A stretch of 64,000 nt of DNA from Nocardioides sp. BP30 (GCF_029873215.1 NZ_CP123620.1:1674001-1738000), one strand, 5' to 3'; shown: positions 7,970-17,908, counted from the stretch's first letter. Translations and numbers: made by a program. The notes: generated from the letters alone by a model not told the origin.

Positions 7970-8670
7970 CGAGGCTCACCCCGAACCCGGCGCTGGAGGT
8001 GATCGAGGCGGTGGCGCGGGAGGCTTTCGGCCTGACGGCTGTGGTGGACGCCTTCATCACCGAGCATCTGGCCGCGCTGACGGACGCGCACCCGGCGGGC
8101 GTCGGCCCGCGCGCGAGCGCCATCGGCGGTCTGCGGGCCGTCCTCGAGGAGAGGCTGAGCGCCCCGGGTGCTCGTGTGGTCGGCGCCGGATTCGTCGCCG
8201 CGGTCGGCCTCTTCGAGGACCACGCCTGGTGGTTGGAGTGGTTCGTGCGCGAGGGCGCGGCCGTGCAGCGACTCCAGGTACCGATGGAGCCGACGCAGCT
8301 GGGCTTCTACGACTACACGACCACGCGCTGGTTCCGCGAGCCCGAGGCCGACGGGCGGCGTCACGTCATCGGGCCGTTCGTGGACTACCTGTGCACCGAG
8401 GACCTCACGCTGACGTTCTCACAGCCGGTCGTCGTCGGGGGGCGCTTCGTCGGCGTCGCCGCCTGCGACATCCGCGCCGTCACCGCCGAGCGCGAGCTCC
8501 TGCCGGTCCTGCGGCGGCTGCCGGGAACCTACGTCGTGGTCAACGACGGCGACCGGGTGCTGTGCAGCAACTCCGGCCGCTACGTCTGCGGGGACCTTCT
8601 CGAGGCGGGCACAGCGGTACGCCGGCACGGGCTCGACGACCTGTCGTTCGAGGTCGTCGAGCCCGTCTGA
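7966..8670 (+). CDS. Stand-alone Cache/PDC-type sensor domain protein
   Basis: A 234-residue protein with no signal peptide, membrane segment or output domain. The central part (FYDYTTTRWFREP, then GPFVDYLCTEDLTLTFSQPV and GGRFVGVAACDI) matches the PAS-like Cache/PDC sensor fold, normally found outside the membrane in chemoreceptors and kinases that bind amino acids, amines or carboxylates. Here it is apparently cytoplasmic. AAGGAGG lies just upstream and the ATG overlaps the GntR stop codon, so the two are made together. It may be a ligand-sensing partner of the regulator or a metabolite-binding protein. Function is otherwise unknown. Confidence 0.7.
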   Translation: MTRLTPNPALEVIEAVAREAFGLTAVVDAFITEHLAALTDAHPAGVGPRASAIGGLRAVLEERLSAPGARVVGAGFVAAVGLFEDHAWWLEWFVREGAAVQRLQVPMEPTQLGFYDYTTTRWFREPEADGRRHVIGPFVDYLCTEDLTLTFSQPVVVGGRFVGVAACDIRAVTAERELLPVLRRLPGTYVVVNDGDRVLCSNSGRYVCGDLLEAGTAVRRHGLDDLSFEVVEPV

Positions 8671-8678
8671 GGCGTGGC

Positions 8679-10055
8679 CTACTTCTGGACGTAGAAGAGG
8701 CGCTTGTTGACGAACTCGTCGATGCCGAGGGGGCCGAGCTCGCGGCCGAAGCCGGAGCGCTTGGTGCCGCCGAAGGGCAGGTCTGCTCCCTCGCCGGCGG
8801 GGGTGTTGACGTTGGCCATGCCGACCTCGAGCTGGCGAGCCACCTTTACGGCCCGCTCCTCGTCGGTGCTCCACACAGCGCCGCCCAGGCCGAACTCGAC
8901 GGCGTTGGCCAGCTCGACGGCCTCCTCGTCGCTGTCGACCTTGTACACGACCGCCACCGGCCCGAAGAGCTCCTCGGAGTAGGCGCGCATCTCGGGCGTG
9001 ACGCCGGTGAGGACGGCCGGGGCGAAGTAGGCGCCGTCGCCGAGCGTGCCGCCGGCGTGCAGGGTGGCGCCCTTGTCGACCGCGTCCTGGACCTGGGCGG
9101 CCAGACCCTCGGCGGCCTTGCGGGAGACCATCGGGGAGTAGAGGTCGTCGCCGTCGGCGCCGGCGGTGCGCGGCCGCATCGCGCTGGCCCGCTTCGTCAG
9201 CGCGCTGACGAAGTCGTCGTACACCTCGTTCATCACGATCATCCGCTTGTTGGAGTTGCAGGCCTGGCCGACGTTCTCCATCCGGGTGTTCCAGGCGGTC
9301 TCGGCGGCCTCGTCCACGTCGGCGGTGTCGAGGATGATGTAGGGGTCGGAGCCGCCGAGCTCGAGGACGACCTTCTTCAGGTTGCGGCCGGCCTGCTCGG
9401 CCACCGCGGTGCCGGCCCGCTCCGAGCCGGTCAGCGAGACGCCGTGGATGCGCTTGTCGGCGATCATCGCGGCGATCTGCTCGTGGGTGGCGAACAGGTT
9501 GGTGTAGACACCCTCGGGTACGCCCGCGTCCTTCATGATCTGCGCGATGGCCAGCGCGGAGGTCGGGCAGTTCTCGGCGTGCTTGAGCAGCACGACGTTG
9601 CCGGCGATCAGGTTGGGTGCGGCGAAGCGGGCCACCTGGTAGTAGGGGTAGTTCCACGGCATCACGCCGACGATCGGGCCGACAGGCAGGTACTCGATGC
9701 GGGCGTCGTCGTGCCCCGGCAGCGGCTTGTCGGCCAGGAGCTGGGGGCCGTTGTCCGCGTAGTAGCCGAAGATCTCGGTGCAGAACTCGGCCTCGCCCTT
9801 CGCGGCGCTGGGGCGCTTGCCCATCTCGGTGGTGATGAGGTTGCCCAACTCCTCGGCGCGCTCGGTGAAGAGCTCGGCGATCCGCTTCACGATCGCGGCG
9901 CGGTCCTCGACCGACCGCTTGCGCCACTCCTCGTAGGCCGCGGTCGCGCCGGCGACGGCCTGCTCGACCTCGGCGTCGGTCGCGAACGGGAACCTCTCCA
10001 CGACCTCACCGGTCGCGGGATCGGTGACCTGGTACGGCGGTGTCTGCGTGCTCAC
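8679..10055 (-). CDS. NAD(P)-dependent succinate-semialdehyde-type aldehyde dehydrogenase
   Basis: A 458-residue aldehyde dehydrogenase. VMPWNYPYYQ near residue 130 is the cofactor segment, VSLTGSERAG binds the dinucleotide, LELGGSDP carries the general-base glutamate, and NVGQACNSNKR holds the catalytic cysteine. The sequence is closest in style to GabD/Sad succinate-semialdehyde dehydrogenases. This would complete amine to aldehyde to succinate flux together with the upstream aminotransferase and oxidase. The GTG start at 10055 is chosen because GGAG lies 8 bases upstream; the longer frame to 10091 lacks such a site. It converges with the Cache gene with only 8 bp between them and no visible hairpin. 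Confidence 0.88.
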   Translation of the reverse strand: MSTQTPPYQVTDPATGEVVERFPFATDAEVEQAVAGATAAYEEWRKRSVEDRAAIVKRIAELFTERAEELGNLITTEMGKRPSAAKGEAEFCTEIFGYYADNGPQLLADKPLPGHDDARIEYLPVGPIVGVMPWNYPYYQVARFAAPNLIAGNVVLLKHAENCPTSALAIAQIMKDAGVPEGVYTNLFATHEQIAAMIADKRIHGVSLTGSERAGTAVAEQAGRNLKKVVLELGGSDPYIILDTADVDEAAETAWNTRMENVGQACNSNKRMIVMNEVYDDFVSALTKRASAMRPRTAGADGDDLYSPMVSRKAAEGLAAQVQDAVDKGATLHAGGTLGDGAYFAPAVLTGVTPEMRAYSEELFGPVAVVYKVDSDEEAVELANAVEFGLGGAVWSTDEERAVKVARQLEVGMANVNTPAGEGADLPFGGTKRSGFGRELGPLGIDEFVNKRLFYVQK

Positions 10056-10093
10056 GAGATATCTCCAGTTCTGAGGTTCCGGGCTGTGCATCC

Positions 10094-10099
10094 AGCCTA
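10094..10099 (-). promoter_or_regulatory. -10 hexamer TAGGCT for the aldehyde dehydrogenase gene
   Basis: TAGGCT on the minus strand lies 38 bp before the GTG at 10055. This gives a short leader that still contains the GGAG ribosome-binding site. Confidence 0.4.
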
Positions 10100-10152
10100 C
10101 GGCGACGAGATCAGCGGTCGGAAGCGCCGGGGACGACGGATCCGGTCAAAAC

Positions 10153-10932
10153 CTAGTGGGCGCAGCGTGCTCGCCGCACCGGCAGGGCGGTGAGCGGCGG
10201 CACCGGACCGCCCAGGAAGTCGCGGATCAGCCCGGCGACGAGCGCCGGCTTCTCCACCGGTACGGCGTGCGAGGCGCCGGGCACGACGGCGAGCTGGGCG
10301 GCGGGCAGGGCCTGGTAGAGCGCCGCTGTGTGGTCGAGCCGCACCATGTCGTCGTCGCCGGCCAGCACCAGGGTGGGGGTGGTGACGCCGTGCAGGTCCT
10401 CGACCGTGAGGGTCGGCTCGCTGCGCGCCATCGTGTCGAACTTGGCGGTCACGACCGGCAGGTGCTCCGGGCCGTCGGGGGAGCGCTCGGCGTAGGCCCG
10501 CGCCGTCGCCTGGCCGATCGTTGAGTCCTCGCCCAGGTCCACGCCCCACTCGATGCCGTCGTGGTGGAAGTTCGCTCCGATCAGCACCTGACGGGTGACC
10601 AGGTCGGGCCGCTCGCGGCTGGCCAGCAGCGCGGCGATCCCGCCGTCGCTCCAGCCGACCAGGTGGACCGGGCCGCCGAGGTGCTCGATCACTCCGGTCA
10701 CCTCGGCGGCCATCGCGGCGTAGTGGAACGGCTCGTGACTGTCGCTGGTGTAGCCGTGCCCGCGGCGGTCGAAGGCGACCACCCGGTAGTCCGCCGCGAG
10801 TGGTGCCTCCAGCGCGGCGAGGAGCTCGTCACTGCAGCTCAGCCCGCCGTGGAGGAGGAGCACGGTCTCCCCGGAGCCGCCCGGATCGTGGAGCCAGGTC
10901 GGATGGCCGTGGATGTCGACGTACGCGCCCAT
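10153..10932 (-). CDS. Alpha/beta-fold hydrolase
   Basis: A 259-residue single-domain hydrolase. VLLLHGGLS is the oxyanion strand-loop, [11 protein letters not shown] is the typical turn, VGWSDGG is the nucleophile elbow with the catalytic Ser, and [11 protein letters not shown] holds the catalytic His near the C-terminus. An acidic residue after VLAGDDDMV could complete the triad. Members hydrolyse esters, lactones, amides or epoxides, and no substrate is indicated. It is probably independent of the aldehyde dehydrogenase because a 97-bp gap with its own -10 element separates them. Its own -10 (TAGGCT) ends 6 bp before the ATG. Confidence 0.85.
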   Translation of the reverse strand: MGAYVDIHGHPTWLHDPGGSGETVLLLHGGLSCSDELLAALEAPLAADYRVVAFDRRGHGYTSDSHEPFHYAAMAAEVTGVIEHLGGPVHLVGWSDGGIAALLASRERPDLVTRQVLIGANFHHDGIEWGVDLGEDSTIGQATARAYAERSPDGPEHLPVVTAKFDTMARSEPTLTVEDLHGVTTPTLVLAGDDDMVRLDHTAALYQALPAAQLAVVPGASHAVPVEKPALVAGLIRDFLGGPVPPLTALPVRRARCAH

Positions 10933-10938
10933 CTGGAC

Positions 10939-10944
10939 AGCCTA
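10939..10944 (-). promoter_or_regulatory. -10 hexamer TAGGCT, leaderless hydrolase start
   Basis: TAGGCT on the minus strand ends 6 bp before the ATG at 10932, with no ribosome-binding site between. Confidence 0.55.
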
Positions 10945-10991
10945 GGCATGGCGAGGCCGACCCCGGCCCCATCGCCTGGAAGGATGCGGGC

Positions 10992-12083
10992 GTGCGCGAT
11001 GTGGTGATACTCGGATCGACCGGATCGATCGGGACCCAGGCCCTGGAGCTCGTACGCCGCAACCCGGAGCGCTTCCGGGTCGTCGGCCTGACCGCCGGCG
11101 GCGGCCAGCCCGAGCTGTTCGAGCGGCAGGTCGCCGAGTTCCGGCCGACCTTCAGCGGACTCGGCGAGGAGGCGAGCAGCGAGGCCGCAGGGCTGTCCGC
11201 CGACGTGGTGCTCAACGGCATCACGGGCGCTGTCGGGCTGCGTCCGACGCTGGCCGCGCTCGACGCCGGCAACACCCTCGCCCTGGCCAACAAGGAGTCG
11301 CTGATCATCGGCGGCCCGATCGTCCTCGAGCGCGCCGCGCCCGGACAGATCGTGCCCGTGGACTCCGAGCACTCGGCGATCGCGCAATGCCTGCGCGGCG
11401 GTGCGCCGAACGAGGTCCGCAGGCTCGTCCTGACCGCCAGCGGGGGACCCTTCCGCGGCCGCAGCCGCGAGGAGCTCCACGAGGTCACCCCGGCGCAGGC
11501 GCTCGCGCACCCGACCTGGGACATGGGCCGGGTGGTCACCACCAACTCCGCCACGCTGGTCAACAAGGGCCTGGAGGTGATCGAGGCGCACCTGCTCTTC
11601 GGCATCCCCTTCGACCGCATCGACGTGGTCGTGCACCCGACGTCCTACGTCCACTCCATGGTCGAGTTCACCGACGGCTCGACCCTGGCGCAGGCCGGGC
11701 CGCCGACGATGCTCGTGCCGATCGCGCTCGGCCTCGCCTGGCCCGACCGGGTCCCGGACACGGCACCGGGCGTCGACTGGACCCGGGCGCAGAGCTGGGA
11801 GTTCTTCCCGCTCGACGACGAGGCCTTCCCGGCGGTTCGGCTGGCCCGTCACGTGGGCGAGCGCGGTGGCACGTTCCCGGCCGTCTACAACGCCGCCAAC
11901 GAGGTCTGCGTGGACGCCTTCCACGACGGCCGGATCCGCTTCACCGACATCGTGGACACCGTCGAGAGGGTCGTCGCTGGGCATGGCGACGTACCCTCGA
12001 GGGGGACGCTGTCCGTCGACGACGTCCTGGCGGCCGACGCCTGGGCCCGCGCCGCCGCCTCCGACCTCATCCGCCCAGCCTGA
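10992..12083 (+). CDS. dxr: 1-deoxy-D-xylulose-5-phosphate reductoisomerase
   Basis: A 363-residue enzyme that converts DXP to 2-C-methyl-D-erythritol 4-phosphate, the committed NADPH-dependent step of the MEP isoprenoid pathway. [20 protein letters not shown] is the NADPH-binding start. [25 protein letters not shown] (metal-binding Asp/Glu region), [17 protein letters not shown] and [15 protein letters not shown] are family signatures in the right order. GTG 10992 is chosen because the glycine-rich loop begins a few residues later and GGAAGGA lies 8-14 bases upstream. It is followed at once by the site-2 protease and ispG, as in Mycobacterium (dxr-rip1-gcpE). Confidence 0.96.
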   Translation: MRDVVILGSTGSIGTQALELVRRNPERFRVVGLTAGGGQPELFERQVAEFRPTFSGLGEEASSEAAGLSADVVLNGITGAVGLRPTLAALDAGNTLALANKESLIIGGPIVLERAAPGQIVPVDSEHSAIAQCLRGGAPNEVRRLVLTASGGPFRGRSREELHEVTPAQALAHPTWDMGRVVTTNSATLVNKGLEVIEAHLLFGIPFDRIDVVVHPTSYVHSMVEFTDGSTLAQAGPPTMLVPIALGLAWPDRVPDTAPGVDWTRAQSWEFFPLDDEAFPAVRLARHVGERGGTFPAVYNAANEVCVDAFHDGRIRFTDIVDTVERVVAGHGDVPSRGTLSVDDVLAADAWARAAASDLIRPA

Positions 12084-12094
12084 TCGGAACGCTG

Positions 12095-13543
12095 TTGACC
12101 GCCGTCTTCTACCTTCTCGGGGTCGTCCTGTTCGTGGCCGCGATCCTGGCCTCGATCGGCCTGCACGAGCTCGGCCACATGATCCCGGCGAAGGCGTTCG
12201 GGGCCAAGGTGACGCAGTACTTCATCGGCTTCGGCCCGACGGTGTGGTCGAAGAAGAAGGGCGAGACCGAGTACGGCGTCAAGGGCGTCCCGCTCGGCGG
12301 CTACGTGAAGATCGTCGGCATGCTGCCGCCGGGGCCCGGCCAGGGTCAGGCCCACGCTCGGCAGGCCGACGCCGCGACCTCTCGCAGCGGCCTCTCCGCG
12401 GGCTCCGTCGCGGGTTCGCGCACGGGCTCGGCGGGTTCTGCCGCGGGCGCTGCGACCGGCGAGGTGATGGTGCGCCGCTCCAACACCGGGATGTTCACCC
12501 AGCTCATCTCCGACGCCCGCGCGGCGGAGTGGGAGACCATCCAGCCCGAGGACGCGCCGCGCCTCTTCTACCGGCTGGCCTGGTGGAAGAAGGTGATCGT
12601 GATGGCCGGTGGCCCGACGGTCAACCTCCTGATCGCGTTCTTCGTCTTCCTCGGCGTCTTCGGGATCTACGGCTCGCACGAGGTGGTCGCCGACGGCGGA
12701 CCGCCCGTCATCGACAGCGTCAGCAAGTGCGTCATCCCGTACGCCGAGTCGGGCCGCGCGTGCAGGAGCACCGACCCGGTGGCCCCGGCGTACCAGGCCG
12801 GACTGCGGCCGGGGGACCGGGTCACCTCCTTCAACGGCACCGCGGTGACCGACTGGGCCCAGCTCCGCACGCTGATCCAGCACAACCTGTCGGGCCACGC
12901 GGTGATCGGCTACACCCGCGACGGCACCGCGATGACCGGCCAGACCACCACCACCGTCGAGGCGCGGCCCAGCAGTGACGATCCGGACGACCAGACCCTC
13001 AAGCAGGTCGGCTTCCTCGGCGTCTCGCCGGCCAGCCACATCCAGGTCACCCACGGCGGCCCGATCTACACGCTGCGCCAGATGGGCACGATGACCAAGG
13101 ACTCGGTGGTCTCCCTGGTCCACCTGCCCGTCCGGGTCTGGGGTGTGGCCGAGGCCATCGTCGGGGTCAAGGAGCGTGCGGCCGACAGCCCCGTCAGCAT
13201 CGTCGGCGGCGGCCGCATCGCCGGCGAGGAGATCTCCGCCAAGGGCTTCCCGCTCGGCGACAAGATCGCCGGGCTGCTCATGCTCGTGGGCGGCTTCAAC
13301 CTGTTCATCGGGCTGTTCAACTTCATCCCGCTGCTGCCGCTCGACGGCGGCCACATCGCCTCCGCCTTGTGGGAGGCGGTCCGCCGCGGCTTCGCCCGGC
13401 TGCGCCGCCGTCCCGATCCCGGCTACGTCGACGCCGCCAAGCTGCTCCCGGTCGCGTACGTCGTGGCCAGCTTCCTGCTGGTGATGGGTGTGGTGCTCAT
13501 CATCGGCGATCTCGTCGTCCCGCTTCATCCCCTGTCACAGTGA
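12095..13543 (+). CDS. rip1: Site-2 intramembrane zinc metalloprotease (Rip1/RseP family, M50)
   Basis: A ~482-residue membrane protease that cuts anti-sigma factors or other membrane substrates within the bilayer. HELGH (His24, Glu25, His28) in the first membrane helix gives the zinc ligands and catalytic Glu. A PDZ domain (AYQAGLRPGDRVTSFNGTAV) sits mid-protein, and NFIPLLPLDGG near residue 410-419 supplies the third zinc ligand. Between GGYVKIVGMLPP and the second membrane region is a ~40-residue Ser/Gly/Ala/Arg-rich stretch with no recognisable fold. A TTG start at 12095 is inferred from the short gap after dxr and GGAA upstream; CTG 12092 is possible. Confidence 0.9.
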   Translation: MTAVFYLLGVVLFVAAILASIGLHELGHMIPAKAFGAKVTQYFIGFGPTVWSKKKGETEYGVKGVPLGGYVKIVGMLPPGPGQGQAHARQADAATSRSGLSAGSVAGSRTGSAGSAAGAATGEVMVRRSNTGMFTQLISDARAAEWETIQPEDAPRLFYRLAWWKKVIVMAGGPTVNLLIAFFVFLGVFGIYGSHEVVADGGPPVIDSVSKCVIPYAESGRACRSTDPVAPAYQAGLRPGDRVTSFNGTAVTDWAQLRTLIQHNLSGHAVIGYTRDGTAMTGQTTTTVEARPSSDDPDDQTLKQVGFLGVSPASHIQVTHGGPIYTLRQMGTMTKDSVVSLVHLPVRVWGVAEAIVGVKERAADSPVSIVGGGRIAGEEISAKGFPLGDKIAGLLMLVGGFNLFIGLFNFIPLLPLDGGHIASALWEAVRRGFARLRRRPDPGYVDAAKLLPVAYVVASFLLVMGVVLIIGDLVVPLHPLSQ

Positions 13544-13548
13544 ACGGA

Positions 13549-13554
13549 TAGCCT
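13549..13554 (+). promoter_or_regulatory. -10 hexamer TAGCCT, leaderless ispG start
   Basis: TAGCCT ends 6 bp before the ATG at 13561, so ispG can be transcribed separately from the protease gene. Confidence 0.55.
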
Positions 13555-13560
13555 GCGAAC

Positions 13561-14706
13561 ATGACTTCCCTGGGCATGCCCGAGGCCCCCGCGCCGGTCC
13601 TCGCCCCGCGGCGCAAGACGCGTCAGATCAAGGTCGGCAAGGTCGGTGTCGGCAGCGACTACCCGATCTCGGTGCAGTCGATGACCACGACGTTGACCTC
13701 CGACGTCAACAGCACCCTGCAGCAGATCGCCCAGCTCACCGCCGCCGGTTGCGACATCGTGCGCGTCGCCTGTCCCAGCCAGGACGACGCCGACGCGCTG
13801 CCGCAGATCGCGACGCACTCGCAGATCCCGGTCATCGCCGACATCCACTTCCAGCCGAAGTACGTCTTCGCCGCGATCGAGGCCGGCTGCGCCGCCGTAC
13901 GGGTCAACCCGGGCAACATCCGCGCCTTCGACGACCAGGTCAAGGAGATCGCGGCGGCCGCGCGCGACCACGGCACGTCCATCCGGATCGGCGTCAACGC
14001 CGGTTCGCTCGACAAGCGGCTGCTGCAGAAGTACGGCAAGGCCACGCCCGAGGCGCTCGTGGAGAGCGCCGTGTGGGAGGCGAGCCTGTTCGAGGAGCAC
14101 GACTTCCACGACTTCAAGATCTCGGTCAAGCACAACGACCCGGTCGTGATGGTGCGTGCCTATGAGATGCTCGCCGAGCGTGGCGACTGGCCGCTGCACC
14201 TCGGGGTCACCGAGGCCGGCCCGGCCTTCCAGGGCACGATCAAGTCGGCGACCGCCTTCGGTGCGCTGCTCTCCAAGGGCATCGGCGACACGATCCGGGT
14301 CTCGCTGAGTGCTCCGCCGGTCGAGGAGGTCAAGGTCGGCCTCCAGATCCTGGAGTCGCTCAACCTGCGCCCCCGCCGCCTCGAGATCGTCTCGTGTCCT
14401 TCGTGCGGTCGTGCGCAGGTCGACGTCTACACCCTCGCCGAGCAGGTCACCGCCGGGCTCGACGGCCTCGAGGTGCCGCTGCGCGTCGCCGTGATGGGCT
14501 GCGTCGTCAACGGCCCGGGGGAGGCCCGCGAGGCCGACCTCGGCGTCGCGTCGGGCAACGGCAAGGGTCAGATCTTCGTCAAGGGCGAGGTCATCAAGAC
14601 CGTCCCGGAGTCCAAGATCGTCGAGACCCTGATCGAGGAGGCCATGCGGCTGGCCGAGGAGATGGAGCCGGTCGAGGGCGCCGGCGCGCAGGTCAGCGTC
14701 TCCTGA
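13561..14706 (+). CDS. ispG: (E)-4-hydroxy-3-methylbut-2-enyl-diphosphate synthase
   Basis: A 381-residue iron-sulfur enzyme of the MEP pathway that reductively opens MEcPP to [22 protein letters not shown] opens the TIM barrel, and VRVNPGNIR and [15 protein letters not shown] are barrel motifs. The [4Fe-4S] domain carries [10 protein letters not shown] and [15 protein letters not shown], giving the three cysteines plus a conserved Glu ligand. Together with dxr two genes upstream it places two MEP steps at this locus. Length matches the short bacterial form. It ends 48 bp before a GNAT gene with its own promoter. Confidence 0.96.
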   Translation: MTSLGMPEAPAPVLAPRRKTRQIKVGKVGVGSDYPISVQSMTTTLTSDVNSTLQQIAQLTAAGCDIVRVACPSQDDADALPQIATHSQIPVIADIHFQPKYVFAAIEAGCAAVRVNPGNIRAFDDQVKEIAAAARDHGTSIRIGVNAGSLDKRLLQKYGKATPEALVESAVWEASLFEEHDFHDFKISVKHNDPVVMVRAYEMLAERGDWPLHLGVTEAGPAFQGTIKSATAFGALLSKGIGDTIRVSLSAPPVEEVKVGLQILESLNLRPRRLEIVSCPSCGRAQVDVYTLAEQVTAGLDGLEVPLRVAVMGCVVNGPGEAREADLGVASGNGKGQIFVKGEVIKTVPESKIVETLIEEAMRLAEEMEPVEGAGAQVSVS

Positions 14707-14741
14707 GCCGAGGGCAGCACCGGCGCCTCGTGAGCGCGGGC

Positions 14742-14747
14742 TAGAGT
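14742..14747 (+). promoter_or_regulatory. -10 hexamer TAGAGT, leaderless GNAT start
   Basis: TAGAGT ends 7 bp before the ATG at 14755. Confidence 0.55.
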
Positions 14748-14754
14748 CTGGCGC

Positions 14755-15600
14755 ATGCTCACCATGCGCCAGGGGATCAGGCCGCTGGGTCCGGCCGACC
14801 TGGACGCGTTCCTCGAGCTGACCTCGGGCGATCCGGTGGTCAACGTCTTCGCGGACTACCGCGCCCGCACCACCAGCCTCGAGCCGCGCTGGCTCGGCGG
14901 TGAGGTCTGGGGCCGGTGGGTCGGCGGCGACCTGGTGGCGGCCTGCCACGTCGGCGCGAACCTCGTGCCGATCGCGGCGACCGAGGAGGACGCGCGCGCG
15001 TTCGCCGAGCGAGCCCTGACCCGGGGCCGGACGGTGTCGACACTGGTGGGACCGGCGGCACCCGTGCGCGCCTTCTGGGACACCGTCGCCGCCTCGTGGG
15101 GCCGTCCTCGGGAGCAGCGTTGGGTGCAGCCCCACATGGTCCTCGCCGGGCCGCCGGCCGTCGAGCCCGACGGCCTCGTACGTCGCTCGACCCGTGCTGA
15201 CTTCGACGACCTCTACCCGGCCTGCGTCGCCATGTACACCGAGGAGGTCGGGGTGTCGCCCGAGATCGGCGGCGGGGGAGAGCTGTACCGAGCGCGCGTC
15301 CTGCAGCTGATCAGCCGCGGCTGGTCGTTCGTGCGGTTCGAGGAGGGCCGGCTGGTGTTCAAGGCCGAGGTGGCGTGCGCCTCGCCGTACGCGGCCCAGA
15401 TCCAGGGCGTCTTCGTGGTCCCCGACCGACGCGGCGAGGGGCTGGCCACCCGTGGCATGGCAGCTGTCGCCGACATCGTGCGGCGCGAGATCGCGCCCGC
15501 CGTCTCGCTCTACGTCAACGACTGGAACGCACCGGCCAAGGCGGCGTACGAGCGGGTGGGCTTCCGCCAGACGGCCACCTTCGCGACAGTGATGTTCTGA
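14755..15600 (+). CDS. DUF4081 + GNAT N-acetyltransferase
   Basis: A 281-residue two-domain protein. The N-terminal half ([40 protein letters not shown]) matches the actinobacterial DUF4081 domain. The C-terminal half is a GNAT acetyltransferase with the acetyl-CoA loop [16 protein letters not shown] and the typical end [19 protein letters not shown]. Its position right after ispG is conserved in Mycobacterium (Rv2867c). The acceptor substrate is unknown. Confidence 0.88.
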   Translation: MLTMRQGIRPLGPADLDAFLELTSGDPVVNVFADYRARTTSLEPRWLGGEVWGRWVGGDLVAACHVGANLVPIAATEEDARAFAERALTRGRTVSTLVGPAAPVRAFWDTVAASWGRPREQRWVQPHMVLAGPPAVEPDGLVRRSTRADFDDLYPACVAMYTEEVGVSPEIGGGGELYRARVLQLISRGWSFVRFEEGRLVFKAEVACASPYAAQIQGVFVVPDRRGEGLATRGMAAVADIVRREIAPAVSLYVNDWNAPAKAAYERVGFRQTATFATVMF

Positions 15601-15716
15601 GCCCGCATCGCCCGGCGATCCTCCGAGGCCGCCGGTGGCGGGGCCGGCGCTGCCGTGGGCCTCGGTCCGTGAACCACTCCGGTCGATGCTGCGGCAGCCC
15701 TGCTTCGAGCGCTGGC

Positions 15717-15722
15717 TACCCT
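15717..15722 (+). promoter_or_regulatory. -10 hexamer TACCCT, leaderless start
   Basis: TACCCT ends 6 bp before the ATG at 15729. Confidence 0.5.
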
Positions 15723-15728
15723 CACGAC

Positions 15729-16088
15729 ATGAGCCTCCCCCTCGACGCCAAGATCGTCCTCGGTGCCTTCACCGTCAGCGGCATCGTCCACCTGGTCAAG
15801 CCGGAGGTGTTCAAGCCGCTGATCCCGCGCCAGCTGCCGGCCCATCGCGAGATCATCGTGGCCAGCGGCGTCGCCGAGCTGGTCTGTGCGGCCGGACTGG
15901 CCCTGCCGGCGACGCGACGCTGGGCGGGCTACGCCAGCGCCGCGCTCCTGGTCGGCGTCTTCCCCGGCAACGTCAAGATGGCGCTCGACGCCCGCCGTCG
16001 CGGCACGCCGGCCCGCCAGGCCGCGACCGTGGCCCGGCTGCCCCTTCAGCTGCCGCTGATCCGCGGCGCCCTGCGTGCCGGCCGCTGA
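15729..16088 (+). CDS. Small DoxX-like integral membrane protein
   Basis: A 119-residue protein with three to four hydrophobic segments ([18 protein letters not shown], then [20 protein letters not shown] and [20 protein letters not shown]). The pattern GxxHLxxP...GxxEL fits the DoxX/DoxD-like superfamily, whose members are small membrane proteins of mostly unknown role, some tied to redox stress. It is a monocistronic unit between the GNAT gene and proS, each with its own -10 element. Confidence 0.7.
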   Translation: MSLPLDAKIVLGAFTVSGIVHLVKPEVFKPLIPRQLPAHREIIVASGVAELVCAAGLALPATRRWAGYASAALLVGVFPGNVKMALDARRRGTPARQAATVARLPLQLPLIRGALRAGR

Positions 16089-16128
16089 GCAGCGGGCAAC
16101 CGGTTCGCGCGGGGTACGGCGCCGCCAG

Positions 16129-16134
16129 TAGCCT
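16129..16134 (+). promoter_or_regulatory. -10 hexamer TAGCCT, leaderless proS start
   Basis: TAGCCT ends 7 bp before the ATG at 16142. Confidence 0.55.
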
Positions 16135-16141
16135 TCTGCCC

Positions 16142-17908
16142 ATGCTGGCCCGGATGTCGACCCTGTTCCTGCGGACCCTGCGGGAGGACCCGGCCGACGC
16201 CGAGGTGCCCAGCCACCGGCTGCTCGTCCGCGCCGGCTACATCCGCCGCGCCGCGCCCGGCATCTACACCTGGCTGCCGTTGGGCCTGCGGGTGCTGCGC
16301 CGGGTCGAGGACATCATCCGCACGGAGATGGACCGGATCGGTGCCCAGGAGGTCTCGTTCCCCGCGCTGCTGCCGCGCGAGCCCTACGAGGCGACCAACC
16401 GCTGGACCGAGTACGGCGACGGCATCTTCCGGCTCAAGGACCGTAAGGACGCCGACTACCTGCTCGGGCCGACCCACGAGGAGATGTTCACCCTCCTGGT
16501 CAAGGACATGTACAGCTCCTACAAGGATCTGCCGCTGAGCCTCTACCAGATCCAGACCAAGTACCGTGACGAGGCCCGGCCGCGCGCCGGCCTGCTGCGC
16601 GGACGCGAGTTCACCATGAAGGACTCCTACTCCTTCGACATCGACGCGGCCGGCCTGGAGGCCTCCTACCAGGCGCACCGCGACGCCTACGTCCGGATCT
16701 TCGACCAGCTCGGCTTCGACTACGCGATCGTCAAGGCCACGGCCGGCGCGATGGGCGGCTCGAAGTCCGAGGAGTTCCTCGCCAAGGCGGACGTCGGCGA
16801 GGACACCTACGTCCGGTGCACGCACTGCGACTACGCGGCCAACGTGGAGGCCGTAGCCGTCCGGGCTCCTGCGGCACGCAGCGTCGAGGGTCTCGCGGCC
16901 GCGCACGTCGAGGACACCCCGTCCACGCCGACCATCGAGTCGCTGGTGGCGCTGCTCAACGAGAAGCACCCGCGGGCGGACCGGCCGTGGGCGGCCGGTG
17001 ACACCCTGAAGAACGTCCTGCTCACGCTCAAGCACCCCGACGGCACCACCGAGCCCCTGGCCATCGGGCTGCCGGGGGACCGGGAGGTCGACACCAAGCG
17101 GCTGGAGGGGCAGCTCGAGCCGATCGAGGTCGCCCCGATGACCGAGGAGGAGTTCGCCAAGCACCCGGCTCTGGTCAAGGGCTACATCGGCCCCGAGGTG
17201 CTCGGCGAGGAGTCCGCGAGTGGGATCCGCTACCTCGTGGACCCGCGGGTCGTGACGGGCACCGCCTGGGTCACCGGCGCCAACGAGGCCGGCAAGCACG
17301 TGCTCGACCTGGTCGTGGGGCGCGACTTCGGCCCCGACGGCACCATCGAGGCGGCCGACGTCCGCGATGGCGATGCCTGCCCGCATTGCGACGAGGGCAC
17401 CCTGGAGACCGCCAAGGGCATCGAGATGGGCCACGTGTTCCAGCTCGGGAAGAAGTACGCCGAGGCTCTCGGCCTGCAGGTGCTCGACGTCAACGGCAAG
17501 CTGCAGACGGTCACGATGGGCTCCTACGGCATCGGCGTCACCCGCGCGGTGGCGGCCATCGCCGAGGGCACCCTCGACGAGATCGGGCTGTGCTGGCCGC
17601 GCCACATCGCGCCCTACGACCTGCACCTGGTCGCGACCGGCAAGGACCAGGCGGTCTTCGAGGCCGCGGCCCGGCTGGCCGACGAGCTCACCGCCGCAGG
17701 GCTGGACGTGCTGTACGACGACCGTGAGAAGGTCAGCCCCGGCGTGAAGTTCAAGGACGCCGAGCTGATCGGCGTGCCCACCATCGTGACGGTGGGGCGC
17801 GGCCTGGCCGACGGTCTCATCGAGGTCAAGGACCGGCGCAGCGGTGAGAAGACCGACGTGGCGACCGCCGACGCCGTCGCACGACTCACCGCCCTGGTGA
17901 ACGGCTGA
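16142..17908 (+). CDS. proS: Prolyl-tRNA synthetase, bacterial type
   Basis: A 588-residue class II aminoacyl-tRNA synthetase that charges tRNA-Pro. Motif 1 lies in [20 protein letters not shown] and motif 2 in [25 protein letters not shown]. The segment 230-400, including [20 protein letters not shown] and [12 protein letters not shown], is the editing (INS) domain that removes Ala-tRNA-Pro in the long bacterial form. Motif 3 is [17 protein letters not shown], and the C-terminal anticodon-binding domain begins near [12 protein letters not shown]. The gene follows its own -10 element and is followed by a small hairpin and a 20-bp direct repeat. Confidence 0.97.
   Translation: MLARMSTLFLRTLREDPADAEVPSHRLLVRAGYIRRAAPGIYTWLPLGLRVLRRVEDIIRTEMDRIGAQEVSFPALLPREPYEATNRWTEYGDGIFRLKDRKDADYLLGPTHEEMFTLLVKDMYSSYKDLPLSLYQIQTKYRDEARPRAGLLRGREFTMKDSYSFDIDAAGLEASYQAHRDAYVRIFDQLGFDYAIVKATAGAMGGSKSEEFLAKADVGEDTYVRCTHCDYAANVEAVAVRAPAARSVEGLAAAHVEDTPSTPTIESLVALLNEKHPRADRPWAAGDTLKNVLLTLKHPDGTTEPLAIGLPGDREVDTKRLEGQLEPIEVAPMTEEEFAKHPALVKGYIGPEVLGEESASGIRYLVDPRVVTGTAWVTGANEAGKHVLDLVVGRDFGPDGTIEAADVRDGDACPHCDEGTLETAKGIEMGHVFQLGKKYAEALGLQVLDVNGKLQTVTMGSYGIGVTRAVAAIAEGTLDEIGLCWPRHIAPYDLHLVATGKDQAVFEAAARLADELTAAGLDVLYDDREKVSPGVKFKDAELIGVPTIVTVGRGLADGLIEVKDRRSGEKTDVATADAVARLTALVNG

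Noticed and set aside
11885..13528. Long minus-strand open frame opposite dxr and rip1
   Set aside because: Artefact of high GC third positions. The plus strand encodes clear Dxr and Rip1 motifs.
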